Source: Quillaja saponaria (taxonomy: Eukaryota; Streptophyta; Magnoliopsida; Fabales; Quillajaceae). From it: DNA of 64,000 nt. The DNA is taken from assembly GCA_029379385.1 (NCBI GenBank), contig CM055609.1, forward strand, positions 7,316,001 to 7,380,000, read 5' to 3'. A program made the translations under genes and the position numbers. This document shows positions 36,692 through 49,947 of the stretch, in pieces (the first letter of the stretch is position 1; the number at the start of each line of letters is the position of its first letter). The notes beneath the pieces are model-generated. The model did not search any database, had not been told where the DNA came from, and worked only from the letters and a program-made list of their open reading frames with translations.

Positions 36692-39600
36692 ATGGATTCT
36701 AAAGCCATTCTTGATTATGCTTTGTTTCAACTTACCCCAACCAGAACTAGGTGCATCCTAATTTCTATGTGCTTCTGTTTATTTGATTCCCTTTTCTCAT
36801 ATTGTGCTTCTGATTTCTTTATCTATTAATTGCGTTATTTGGCTTATGGGTATTGTGTTTGATGATTTGAAGGTGTGATTTGGTAGTCTTTTCTGGAGGT
36901 TTCCATGAGAAAATAGCTTCTGGGTTGTTTGAGCCTTTTATTTCTAATCTGAAATTTGCAAAGGATGAGATTTCAAAAGGTGGATACTCAATTAAGCTTC
37001 ATCCACCAACAAATTTTGCACCTTGGTTCACTAAAGCCACATTTGAGAGGTAATTCCCATCTTTGGTAAACTCATAATTGATTTTTGGATTTTCTTTTTC
37101 TTTCATTTTAATCTATTGAGCAATACATATAATGAATTGTGCTTATTACATTTTCCCTCTGATATTTACACATTATGAATATTGTGAAAGTTTCTTAGTC
37201 ATTTAGAAAATTTTCATTTAATTAGTAAAACCTGCAATTTATGCTGTGGAATTGTTAACGAACTTTTTTACTGTTGACTATTTTGGTTCAATTGGGATGA
37301 CAACTTCTCTGTCTTGGCTCAGCATGTGTTATAATTCTTATTCATTAATTGGTTCTTGGGGATGCTATCAATTACTATATTGCAGAAACTTCTCAGAGTG
37401 TGGCTTTTAAAGTTATGACTTATTTTTACAGCCTAGCAGTTTCTGTGCTAAGTTTTTCATGATTTGATTTCAAATAGTTGGTTTACTGAAAGAAAGCAAG
37501 TCCATGGAATTCATCTTACTTCTTCATTCATAATGTTTTCTTTTCGAGATGCGGTTGGGGGGTTTGCAGATTTGTCCGCTTTGTTAGCACACCGGCTGTT
37601 CTGGAGAGATTTGTCAGCATTGAAAGGGAAATCTTGCAGATTGAGAGTTCAGTTGAAGCTAATGACCTCTCAAAATCTAATGCGACTGTGGATGAAGGTA
37701 TTTTCAGGAGTTACAATTTCAAAAACTGCAAAATTTTATGCTTTCCAAAGTTAGTTTCTGTTTATAGGAAATAAAATTATGGTGAAACAATTGGATTATA
37801 GTCAAAGTTGCTTCACATTATTATGTTCTGTTCAAGTATTGCACTAGATCTTACTAAGAATCTTAGCTTTTCAGGACTCAACATTAATGCAAGAAGGTCA
37901 GCTGATTCCACCTAAGGTATTTTCTCAGTTCACGTTTTCACAGGATTACTTTATCCTTTCTCAAAATTCATTAGTTCATTTTTTTTTCCATTTGCAGATA
38001 AAAGATGACCTTAAAGCCTCCAATGATGTACAAGAGGAAAACTCGAAGTAAGCCACTCTGTCTTTGCCTGGTTATACTTAGTGAAGTGTGATTGTATTGT
38101 TTTCTCTGTTTATCAATGTAATTCTATTACTAATACATTCAGTTTTTGTAATGACAAGAATTCGTCTTCAACGTCTTATGGAATCGCGGATAGCACTGCT
38201 CAGGAAAGATCAGGCAATGGCATATGCATGTGGTCTTGTTGCTGGATTTGAAGTTGACAGTATTGATGATCTCATATACTTTGGAGATGCATTTGGAGCT
38301 TCACGTTTAAGGTTTGAACCAATAAGTAATTACTTCTGAGCTATGAAATAAGAGTACAATCATCCACTCTATAGCATAAACAATATATGAAATCTAATCT
38401 CACAGTCATATAAATTGTCAGACATTTTATCAAATATTATTTGCTTATTTAGCAGATTTTCTTTTTGCTTTTTTTTTTCCTACCACGTTCTGGTGAACTT
38501 AAGAATTGGATCTTCTCTCAAGAAATCAATTCCATTTTTGATGTTCCTCATGTGATTTATCAGAAACGATGCCTTCAATCAGATACATTCTATTTCCATG
38601 TATGAAATTTTTGACTATTATCAATCCGAATATACAGATTATCAACAATCATATATAATTGAACTCCTTTTGAAGTGGTTTGCCTGAATCACTGTGCCAA
38701 TTGATGCCCCCAAAGAAAAGAAAAAAGAAAAAAAGAAATCTTGCCAATTGTTGATCTTGTCTCACTTTGAGGAATATAGAGTCTTGCTGCAATTTTCATA
38801 TGGACTATGCGAGTCTTAAACTAGAGATTTCGTGTAGGGAAGCATGCATTAAATTTAAGGAATTATGCAAGAAAAAGCATGCAGATGCTCTTTGGATGAA
38901 GGAATTGGCAACAGTTGAGCCATGCTTTGCATCATCACTCTCATTTTCTGGAACATCAGGAATTATACTTGCAAATGAGATACCTTCCCCCAATCCAGAA
39001 TGGCAGTGTTTCTGATGGCAATGTTGTCCCAAGTGAATCAACTACAAATCCTGCTAGCTTAAACAGTAAAAAAGGTATTATCTTTTCCATTTCCATTGTT
39101 GTAACAATGTCAATTGCCTAACTCTAAATTTATTTTATATGATTTAAGTTAATTACATATGGCATAATTATTCCTTTTATGTCTTTCAACATATTTTAAG
39201 ATATACAATTACATTTATATTTTACATTTGTTTCACGAGATGCAGCACATTATAAATGACATTTTACTGGTACTATGGACCTCCTTTTGTTACCGTGTAT
39301 ACTACACATACGCAAAGATTTCACTGTGTATACATAATGTGGCACATTATGGTTTACCGGTATATTATACAACTGTTTGTGATTTTATTTTTTTTTTCGT
39401 GGTCCTATGCCTTTTCAAGTTGACCTCTTATGCTTATTTGGAACTGAAGAATCATAAATTAAATGCATGTAGTGCTTTTTAAATAACATGAAAAACTTTG
39501 ATCATGATTTATGTTGTGTGAATAATTTAGAAATTTCACTATCTTGAATTTTGTGTATGAACTGCATGTGTATTGCCCTGTTTTATTGAACCAGTTAGTA

Positions 39601-41778
39601 CTTAAAAGTAGACAAATGGCTGTTGTTTGATTTCAAGGAACAATTATATGCAGATGATAACTTGCCTGCATCAGATCAGATGCTACCAAATACTGCAAAT
39701 AGTCAAGTGCCAATGCCGTGGGCAAACAATATACCTTCTCCATATATGCACAATCTTCAAAACCCTATTCAACATATGCCTTCATATGGAGGGTATCCTT
39801 TTACCAGTATGCAGTCAGCTCCTCCTTACCATCTACAAAATATGCAGTGGCCTTCCAACATGGACAAATTCAATCCTAATCTGGTTAGGGATTCCAATTA
39901 TCGTACAAATAAGAAGACATCGGCAAGAAGAAAGGAGAAATATCCAAGTAAGAAAGGATCTGAAGATTCGGAAGAAGACAGGCACACTGACTCCAATGAC
40001 ATTGATTCTGGGAGTGGTTCAAGTTCAGACAAAGAGCAGGAAAGGAGGCATTCTCTCAAGAATGATGCGAAAAGAAAAAATCACAGGAGAAAATCCTCTG
40101 GAACAGTTGTAATTCGTAACATCAACTACATCACTCCAAATAGGAGGGATGGAAATGAGGGTAGAGGGTCAGATGAATCTCCTGACAATGATGCTGTCGA
40201 TGAAGACTCCATCAAAGAGAAGGTTGAGATTGCAGTTGGGTCACTGGAAAAGTTCAGAAGGGTTGACAAAAATAATACTAAAAGAAGAAGAGCGACACAG
40301 GGACAATGCATTTTGAACGAATCAAGTGATGCTGCTGATCAAGATCCTGATGAGAACCAGGATGTAGATGCATCAAAGGGAGGGAATACAAATGAGAACT
40401 GGAATTCTTTCAAGAACCTTTTGATGATAGATGAGAGGATGGATACTAATGAAGCAGGAAAGCTGCAGCCTATTGATGTTCAGGATGAACATTTCACAAT
40501 TAGAAGCTCTGAAGGGAGAATTTCGCTCTCAGCTAGTCCTGCTCTAGAGTTGGATTCTCAACAAGTTCCAAAGCAATTGAAAGCCCCAGATGACTCATTT
40601 ATCATGAGTGAGAAGGACGGAGGGAGTGAAGGCAGAGTAAAGTCAAATGATATTGATAATGGGGAAGGTTCCTGTCCAGTTATGAGGAGAAGGGATTGTC
40701 TGGATGGGGAAATGTTTTCAAATAGAGTGGAAGAAGCAGGAAATTACCATGTGGATGCATTCTCTTCTTGTGTTTCCGAGTCATCTATAAACAAGAGCAG
40801 AAACGATGAAGATTGGTTTATTGTTGATCATGCAGGAAAATCAGTGAACTCAGATGCAACTGTTGAGCATAAACTGTTCAATGATGATTTCATTTTGTCG
40901 TCAGGGGGTGACTACTCCCATGCCAAAAAGAGAAGCAAAGAAATTCTCCTTGATGATTCTTTCATGATACAACCTCAATTGGCAGTTGCTGATTCATGTG
41001 ATTTGCAGTGGAAAACGGACATAAGCATGGTTGAAAATCTAAATTCAGATGCCCAGCGGGAAACTAGCAACATAACTGTTTCACCTGATAAGCATGAATT
41101 ATCAAACAATGGGGAGCCAAATGACCTTTGCATGGTCCTTGAACGGGATTCTGGATTGGAGCCTGCTGCAGTCTCGTGGACAATGGACTATGAAGTTGAC
41201 ATTTCTTTCTCAGAAACTGATAGAAGGTGCTCTGGAGTTGAAATGAGTGATATGGAGAATAAGCTTCCCATGGACTGTAAGAAAACTAACACGAGTGACA
41301 AAAAAGTTTCTGGAATGAGAAATCCAGAAAAAGCAGAAATGTCAAGGGTATCCCATGGATTCTCTGGAAAGAACAAGTCTGACATCATATACAAGAACAA
41401 GAAACCATCATCCATTAGTAGGTCCGTGGTTCAGAAGAGCAAACTGGAAAAGGTAAATATGAATATCCAGTTGCATTATTATGTCCTAAAGTGTGCACAA
41501 CATACATCACTTCCTTTCATATTTAATACATCTAAATTCTAATGAAACAAGCTTGTAAACAGGAAGAAGAAGTTCGTAAGAAGATGGAAGAATTGATGAT
41601 TCAACGCCAGAAGAGAATTGCTGAAAGAACTGCATCTTCTGGTCTAGCTCGAGCAGCTTCCAAGAAAGATCAGTTTGAAAGTAGAACAGCAAAAGGTTCC
41701 ACTAGAAATGACAAGAACAGGACTCAATCCATCAGAGAGATAAACAGAATAAGTTCTGTCAAGGTCAGGGCAAGTTAG
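36692..41778 (+). CDS. COP1-interacting protein 7 (CIP7)-like, C-terminus apparently lost
   Basis: Exons: 36692-36750, 36873-37049, 37570-37697, 37867-37916, 37998-38047, 38159-38311, 38838-39074, about 39609-41452, 41563-41778. The N-terminus ([19 protein letters not shown], then [17 protein letters not shown] and [19 protein letters not shown]) is the hallmark of the plant CIP7 family, nuclear proteins named for COP1 binding in light signalling. Exon 6 carries [20 protein letters not shown]. Exon 8 is a long acidic, low-complexity region. Exon 9 starts [20 protein letters not shown]. Exon 7 has a C5 run (38987-38991) that shifts the frame. With one C fewer it reads into [10 protein letters not shown] and the exons sum to 971 codons including stop. 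The exon 8 start is uncertain. After SSVK the frame ends VRAS-stop, and the family's further C-terminal region is not found downstream. Confidence 0.75.
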
Positions 41779-44470
41779 GAAATTTGTATTATTAGCATTA
41801 AATATATACTGTTGCCAATTGTCATGTCAATCTGTGTGATATCAATATGTGTATAATTATACATATACATACAAATCAAAGATGTATACCTTTCCATGTA
41901 TATGCTCTATTCAGTAGATTACACTTGGGTTTTGAAGGAAATAATAGTTCTCAGTGGATGAGACCTTGCTTGTGAAGATCAGCTGTTCACTATATTATAC
42001 CTTGAGTACAATATTCCTACAGACAACCGTGAATGAGTTTTAAGCAGTTTCAACTAGTGCAAGCTTGAAGCCAGTCTTGGCATAATTAAGCTTACAAGTG
42101 ACCTTATTGGGGGAGGCTTACAGGTAAGAGGTCATGGTCAAAGCACGGCAGCCAGTACAAATCTGCTACTAGTAGCCAGATAGGTTAGCGCTTAGCCACT
42201 ATTACCATTGGATTTGATTAAACACTAAAAATAAAATAAGTGTGAGATGCAATAATGGAGATGGTGATCTTGGGTCAACCCTTATTTTATTCTTGAAATT
42301 ACAAAGCAAAAAGAAGGAAACATAAAGTAAGACTCAACTTAGTTCTAAATTAAAAATTAGTTGAGTTGATTACAGGGCTCTATTCACATCATGTATCATT
42401 TTTAGCATTGTATAAAATAATTATATTATTTTTAATGACTTTATTTTATATAATTTTTAATTTTTATGTAATATGTACTCTATCTGACCCATTTACATGT
42501 ACCAAATCACTCCTTCTAATTATAGTGTCTAATAACTTATGTTGGATGTATTAAAATCATTATGAGTAATTTTATCTTATTTTCTCTTTAATGAGTGCTA
42601 CCTCAATCTTCTTATATATTTTTTTATTTGTATTCTATCTTTTATTATGTATCCCGTTATCCATTATAACATTTGCATTTCAGTCAACACCATCTTATAT
42701 TAATATTGTTTCGTAATTGTCGAATATTCGGATCCATACAACATATCTATTCTCACATTGTCTTTTAAAATTTATCTTAAACCTATTGAAAATTTAGAAT
42801 ACATAAAACTTTTCACCTAGTTTTTCTTTCTTTTTGCTAAGAATTAAGGTAGATGGATTTCTATTAGTTAACTGTACATCTCTTTGATTTGTTATTTACC
42901 ATAATTAGTGTTCGATTTCAATTGATACCAAATCTTAAGAAGAAAAGCCATAACCAACGCAAGCAGATACTCACCCTCACATTCCAAACACACTTAAGAT
43001 TTGTGGGGTGCCTCCAATATTTTCCCACGAAACCTCCAATCAGATTGGATATATAAATCTCCATATTTTTAAAGCAAAAAACAAAAGAAAGGGGAGCAAG
43101 TAATTCCTTTGCAGTCAAACCTAAAACTTAAAACTTAACTTTGTGGATGAAAAATGAAAAAACAATGAATCATTTTCCAAGTTATTGTTGATTCCACTTC
43201 AGGATTTCAGGGCATATTTACTACAAACATTGTATTCTTATAAAATTTCATTCCTTTTTGGTGAGGAAAGTGGTTAGTCTGAAATAATTTGTGCAGTGAT
43301 ATTGTAGATCCCCTCTTAACCCTTTAGATGACGAGAAGGGTTCTGAGCAGCAGAAAGAAATTTTCCATTACATTTATTCTGGTAAAAAATTTCCAAGGTT
43401 TTTCCTTTTTAGTTTCATAAGAATATATTTTTTCCCTTTTCAAAGTATCATCACCACCATACGTTTTGTAACTTCTTTTTTTCCTTACTACATTGAAAAG
43501 TAAGAGGGAAGAGATTTGAATTAAAAATTTCTCATATTAGACAGTGATCCTATATAACTGAACTAATAATTAAATTTCTTTTGAAAATGTGAACTTTAAT
43601 GATATTGGCCTTCAGCATTTGGCATTTACTCCTTTTATGAGTGTACAATAAAAAGTAATATGCCTTATTTAAATTATTGATAAATATCAATTGTTTACAA
43701 TTATTTTTTAACAGGATTATTGAATAAAAGGATACCTTTTTCTTTTGAATCTAAGTAGACAGGAAGGATATCTTTAGTCTACCAAAAGAAAGTAGCATAC
43801 ATTAAGTTTTACTGTAATTCACAATGATCATGCACCTAACACTTCCAAATAAACTGAAAGTAACCTTTTTTTGTGACTTTCCTTTGATTCAATAAGAAAT
43901 CTAAAAATAAATTAGAAAAACCAAGAATTCAGATCAAGAAAATACAAAATATGAAATTAAACTAAAATAAATTAGTAATTGAGAAAACCGAAGAATGCAT
44001 ATAAGTAAAATATGAATTGGCCCTCGTAACAAAAATTTTAGACACCATTATTCTATTATGTATGACATTTTTCTCTAATACTGAGTACACTATATAATAT
44101 CAAATTGGTAACTCAATTTTATAAATTATTTATTTTTATTTAGTTCTATCAAGTAACAAACTGAACACTCACAACCCAAAAAAATAATAAACAGCTACCT
44201 ATATATAAAAAATAAATAAAAATGCCAAGCTGTTTGAACCCTTATTTAGTTAGTCTCCAGCTATACATATCAGTTCCTGCAACAGAGTTGGAGCTTATAT
44301 CAGTTAGCCATTAAATTTGATGCACCCACAAAGCATAAACACTAAACCGAAGCCGAAAATGTCTCAAACAATCCCATCAGATAGGAAAGCCTCACGCGTT
44401 AGGAGGTGTTTTTAAAATGCTTGCTTCATTTCCTCTGCTTCCTTGACTTCTCTTTCTAGAGAACGTTCCA
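41779..44470. other. Intergenic sequence where the CIP7 3' end might be expected
   Basis: AT-rich. I looked for continuation of the CIP7-like gene (a conserved basic segment after the QRQKRIAER exon) and found none. A slightly less AT-rich patch at 42040-42210 (gaccttattgggggaggctt, cagataggttagcgcttagc) may be a transposon remnant. Confidence 0.5.
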
Positions 44471-44478
44471 TATATAGA
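44471..44478 (+). promoter_or_regulatory. Possible TATA box of the At4g04980-like gene
   Basis: TATATAGA lies 285 bases upstream of the ATG at 44756. A second candidate, TATATAAG at 44725-44732, is only about 30 bases from the ATG and would leave almost no leader. Confidence 0.35.
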
Positions 44479-44755
44479 AAGTTCATGGTTTGCCATTATC
44501 ATTAGGCATTTCTCTCCCCCATTGACATGTCTTGAATTTTCTATTACCAACTTTCTTTCAAAATTTAATTTTTTTTTTTCTCTCTACACAAAGCTTTGAA
44601 TGACTCTCATCGTGGGTTGTTAAGAATTTTTTGTGGGTTGTTGTTCAAAACCAAGGTATCACATACCCGGGAATGGTAAAACGCGTTTTCTGAAAGTTGA
44701 GTTCACCATTGTCATATTCAAGCTTATATAAGACGTGGGCATTTGTCAATAAGCC

Positions 44756-47700
44756 ATGGCTGCCGCGGGCTTCTGTGGTTTGAAGCCCCTGCTGTTTCGT
44801 CGCAAGTCATATGAATTAGAGGTACAATACAATATGACCCATAATTCTTTCTTCTTTTCAATTGTATCAATGCAATCTGTTCTGATACCCTTATCTGTGT
44901 TATAGCCTAAAGGCCTGAGGTCTCAATCTGCAAATGTACATTCTAAAATCCCTAGATATTAAATTAAACCATCTAAATGTTTCTGTTAGATCAAAATTCA
45001 GAATCTCAAAGCTGGGTTCTTTTAGATATTTTTGACAAAACCATTCCCATATGTTTTGTAAGTGCAAAATCCCATTATTTTTTTGGGACCTGTTGCATTG
45101 TCATACTTCCTTTTATTAGTGTTATAAATCAGGTGTTTTGTTCTTGTTGTTTTCTATGACAAAGTAAGTGCTAAGCTTCCATTTTTTTGGACTTGTTGCA
45201 TTGTCATGTTTCTTTTTGTTAGTGTTAAATCAGGAAGGCTGTAGTAGCAAGGTGCGCTTGTCCGATGGAAATGCAAATTCCATCTATATTTTCTATCAAA
45301 AGGACAAACTTTTAGGTTTCATTCTAAGAATACAAATGGTTATCAGTTTTTCATACCATAAATAGAAAAACATGTTTCTGGTATCACAAATTCTCATGTG
45401 CCAAGTTTTCACTGTCATAGTTCTTTTTATTTAAAAAATTAGTGTTAAATGTTCAAACCGGTTGAGACATATACAAGCAGGAAGGCTGTAGCAGCCAGGT
45501 GCACTTGTAAGTGGGAAATGCAAATTTTATCTATATTAAAATGACACCTTTAGGTTTCGAAGAACACAAATGGTTACCTGTCCATAAATCGAAAAACATG
45601 TTTCTGGGATCAAATTCTTGTGGCCAAGAATCAAAGAAGGGCTATTGCAGTTGAGGCCATAAGTATCATCTATATCAGAATTCAGAATGAGAAGCCGCCA
45701 TTCACAAGTAATATTACTTCTGCAGGCAATGAAAGGCTCTGACCTGGTCAAGAAGCTACCAAAAGCTCAGAAGGAAGAATTAGGAGAGTTGATGAACTGC
45801 TCACTTGTAGGCGCAGATTACCTAATTTTATTGATGCAGCTCCAGAAGAAAATCTTGGCTTTCAGGGACATCATGGACGTACCTCCTTGTGATAGCTCTG
45901 CCTCCATTAATGATGTATCTATCTATACGCCTTTTCTTGCCCTTTTCCTTTCTTGTAAACTATTGGAAGGAGCAAAAGACTTTGTTTCAATTTTTCTGCT
46001 CTTTCTGAATTTGCCTGCTATCTGACTTCTTGCAGCTGGTTATAAAAACACTGGAAGATCTGCATAGGCTTTACCCTGAAGCTATATCCCGTAGTGAATT
46101 GTCAGATATCAAGGAAACATCTATAGATCAGGTTCACCTCCCCCCCTCCCTTCCTTCCTTTTAAAAAATAAGATTCACCATTTAGTAGGATTTAGCTCAA
46201 AATAATTATGCAATGCTTTTCTTAGCTTCTGTGAATACTAAACAAGACTGTCTGGCCAGGGTCTGGCCTGCTTCTCCAGGGTTTTGAGGTCAACTGGGGA
46301 CAGATGGATGATGAATCATGACTGGATAGACAAATATGATATACCATCATATAAGGAGAACAACAACACTGAGCGGCTTGGTATGTCACTTATCCTCTTA
46401 GGATTGAATTCACAATATGAGTCAAGTAACGCATCTGTCAGATATTGTTATGAGAAAACTGTAAGTTGGCTATATATGGGAAGAAAGGACAATCATTATA
46501 CGTTGTTCCCTCATACTCTATATAAGTTTCTTGATTAGAGTTGATATATGGTAATTTGTTTTGCAGTTGAGATTGTGTTGGTGACACTTGATAGCCTGAT
46601 CAAAATAGCAAATGAAAAGTTTGACATGATGGAAGAAGATGACCAGAAGAAAGGATATAGTCCACAAGCTGACACGTTTGAGAAAATCTTAATACCGTCC
46701 CCCAGTTCAGGAAGCAAGACCTCTTGTTGTTCTTCTCCCGTCACCCCAACCTCAGTGCTTCCAGAATTGATGAACTTTTCTGCTAAAGCTAGAGAGAGTG
46801 GGAAATTGTCTTATGTCTCGCCACTTCTCTGGTCTCTCAGAGTTCAAGCAGTGGGGAAACTGAATCCAATTGATGTAAAGAGGCTGTCGTTCCACATGTC
46901 ACCACATATGGAATCCCAAATAAACAAGAGATGGGAAGAATCAGTGAGATGGATGGAAGTGGATACTGATTCTGAGGTGAAAAAGGCAGATACAATTGAG
47001 GAAATCAGAAACAGCAAAGCTGAAAAGGACAGTTCAGAGGATCTAGTATTTGATTTGGATGAGATGATTATCCAGAAGGAATTAGACAGCAGAACTAGTA
47101 AATCTGGAGAGCTAGCCATAACCCCAGTGACAAATTTAGAGCCAGCAGCCTCTCTCAACCCAATACAGCAACCGCCTGAATTGCAGGAGAAATTCCCCCC
47201 ACCACCGCCTGCATCTTTATTACCACCACCACCACCTCCACCACCATTCACAATGCATCCAGATACAGTAGTACCATCAAAACTTCCAACACCTCTGCCT
47301 CCTCCTCCACCACCCATGATGCAGCCAAATACAGCAGCACTACTATCACCAACACCAACCCCATCTGTGGTGCAGATAAATGTAGTGCCATTGCCACCAC
47401 CTCCACCACCATTGCCCCAAACAGCAGGATCAGTTCTGCCGACTCTATCAGCATTGCCTCAGGCATCAGGATCAGCTCCACCACCTCCACTACCATTTCC
47501 TGGGGTATCAGGATCAGTTCCACCACCTCCACCACCATTGCCTGGGGCATCAGGATCAGTTCCACCACCCCCACCACCCATGATGGCCTTAAAGGGATCA
47601 GTGCCATCACCTCCACCTCCAATGCCACTTGCAAATGGAGTTGCTCCACCACCTCCTACACCTGGAGCAGGAAGATCACTGCGCCCCAAGAAAACAAATA

Positions 47701-48972
47701 CTAAATTGAAGAGGTCAACCCAATTAGGTAATTTGTACAGGACCCTTAAGGGGAAGGTGGAAGGCTCTAACCTGAAAAGTAAATCATTTACTGGGAGAAA
47801 AGGTGCAATTGGGTCAAACACGGGTGGAAAACAAGGAATGGCTGATGCCCTAGCAGAGATGACAAAAAGGTATGCTTTCAAAAAGGCTCCTAACAACACC
47901 TAGGTGTATGTTTCAGGGACATGGAATAAGCCATTTAACCACATATATTTGTGTGTTTGCATATAGGTCAGCGTACTACCAGCAAATAGAAGAAGATGTT
48001 CAAAAGTATTCAAAAGCTATCAACGAGCTGAAACCAGCCATTACTTCTTTCCAGACAAAGGATTTGGCAGAGTTACTCAAGTTCCACAAAGATGTTGAAT
48101 CCATTCTCGAGAATCTAACTGATGAAACACAGGTCATAACTGAAACTTCGAAAGGGCATTTTTATTTCAGTGCCACTACCATCCGTTATTGTTAACATAT
48201 GTTGCTGAATGCTGATTCATGATCATGGCCTGCTAATTCTCTATTGAGCAGGTGCTAGCACGATTTGAAGGCTTCCCTTCAAAGAAATTGGAAGCAATAA
48301 GGATGGCAGCAGCCCTCTACACAAAGTTAGATTCAATATTCACTGAGCTACAAAACTGGAAGATAATGGCTCCCTTGGATCAACTCCTTGACAAGGTCGA
48401 ACGTTACTTCGGCAAGGTATTTGAAATCTTCAGAATTATAGACTCCTTAGTCCTTAGTGATGCTATTTCCTTTATCTTTGCATATTCATGAGCATTAACC
48501 CAACAACATGTAGATCAAACAAGAATTGGATGCCTTGGAACGAACCAAAGATGAAGAAGCCAAGAAATTTCAGAGTCACAATATCCATTTTGACTTCCAG
48601 ATTCTGATAAGAATCAAAGAAGCCATGGTGGATGTTTCCTCAAGCTGCATGGAGTTGGCACTGAAGGTACATAATTACAAAAATTTGTTCCAAATAAGCG
48701 TAACTACATAATCCAAAAGTTTTAGGATCATTTTGGAAATTATCTGACTTCAATGTGGTTGCGATTTGAACTTGATCCAGGAGAGGCGTGAAGCTGCAAA
48801 TAAAGCAGGACCAGGATCCAAGAATGATGGAAAACCAAAAGCAAAAATGCTTTGGAGGGCTTTCCAGTTTGCATTCCGGGTCTATACATTCGCTGGTGGG
48901 CATGATGATCGCGCTGACAATTTGACAAGAGAATTGGCTCAGGAAATAGAAAGTGATCCACTTCACGAATGA
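44756..48972 (+). CDS. At4g04980-like proline-rich protein with CHUP1-like C-terminal domain
   Basis: Nine exons with clean phases: 44756-44821, 45726-45914, 46036-46131, 46260-46380, 46567-47869, 47967-48132, 48252-48416, 48514-48666, 48781-48972, totalling 2451 nt and 816 residues. Order: short N-terminus ([20 protein letters not shown]); helical region ([20 protein letters not shown]); conserved WMMNHDWID; a linker; a proline-rich segment (about residues 365-525) with runs of up to eight prolines; a basic stretch ([17 protein letters not shown]); and a helical C-terminal domain ([47 protein letters not shown]). The C-terminal pattern resembles the last part of CHUP1, the chloroplast outer-envelope actin-positioning protein. 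Function is unknown. A cytoskeletal role is inferred from proline runs and that similarity. This is the best-preserved gene in the window. Confidence 0.88.
45165..45620 (+). repeat. Tandem ~240-bp repeat in intron 1
   Basis: Two units share aggaaggctgtag(t/c)ag, then a gtgcgcttg or gtgcacttg segment, ggaaatgcaaatt, cacaaatggttac/tatc and a cataaatagaaaaacatgtt-type end. A third partial unit (gacctgttgcattgtcatac) begins near 45090. It accounts for much of the 904-bp intron. No coding content. Confidence 0.55.
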
Positions 48973-49947
48973 TTTTGCAGAAGTTTATACGAGTTCCTAG
49001 GTCACAATAATATATAATATGTGATATACCTAATATAGTAAGAAAACTACATGATAAGGTTCTACCTGTCCATCATGAGCTATCATGAGCATCTTTTTGC
49101 ATGGAACCACCTGTTTGTCCCATGGCTGTTCAGAGTTGTGATTTTGATAAGTTAGGACCTAGTACTTCATGAGTTCTCGAAATTGCCGAACTCCTCTGGT
49201 ACTGTGAAGCTTGACTCTAGCTTCCATGCTCCAGTTTGGTAATAATTAAAATATATTGGAAGTTATTCTAGTTAATGAATTCTGTTTCCTGTTTTGTATT
49301 CCTTTAGAGAGAGGGTGGTCTATTAAGATGGCACAACAAACTTTTTTTTGTTTTTTGGTACATAGGGAAAACGATGAATCAAGAAGTAAAGTAAGTTGAG
49401 AAATCCTAAGCAAAGGAAACTACAATAACCGAACCAACAAAAACCAAAAAATGAGTGGACAATGAAAACTTCCATCTAGAAATTGCTGAGAAATGCCATC
49501 GCATCCGCATACGTGCACAAAATGACATTTGGGGTTTCTTACATGAGCATTCCACCGTTCTAGAACAGGAAAGCTCAAGGATTTTAAAAACATTATGCCG
49601 CTCCATTTAAACCAATAACTGTCCCAGCCACAACAAAGAATAAGACTTGCTTCAAATTCATTTTAATACTAATTGTTTTAAAACTAATTGGGCAAATACT
49701 ATATGAGAAGTTTGTAATGAAGGAAAATGGAATATAAGCATCTACAGTTTTCGTTTTAGCAAATATAGTTTTCTGATTAGATACCACTGAAAGAAAGTAC
49801 AACTCAAGCAATTATAGAGATAGCATACATCAAAACAACCAAAACAGGTCAACAGACTTTAAAGTTAAATCCGTCGCAAGCAAAAAACCCTAGGCCTACT
49901 GCCTAGGCAGTTCCTTACTGAGAAACCAAACCAAAGGAGGGTCTTAG
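48973..49947. other. 3' flanks of the convergent At4g04980-like and EBP2 genes
   Basis: The two genes converge here. No further gene is supported. The minus-strand frames at 49406-49811 show no family resemblance and probably lie in or beyond the EBP2 3' untranslated region. Confidence 0.5.

Noticed and set aside
39627..40112. 161-codon frame inside the large CIP7-like exon
   Set aside because: It is an alternative frame of exon 8. The other frame continues for over 600 codons and matches the CIP7 family.
46844..47899. Long antisense frames opposite the proline-rich exon, glycine- and valine-rich
   Set aside because: They are the reverse complement of proline codon runs. The sense frame belongs to a fully supported nine-exon gene.
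49406..49811. Two minus-strand frames downstream of EBP2
   Set aside because: Short, no family resemblance, and positioned in the likely 3' flank.
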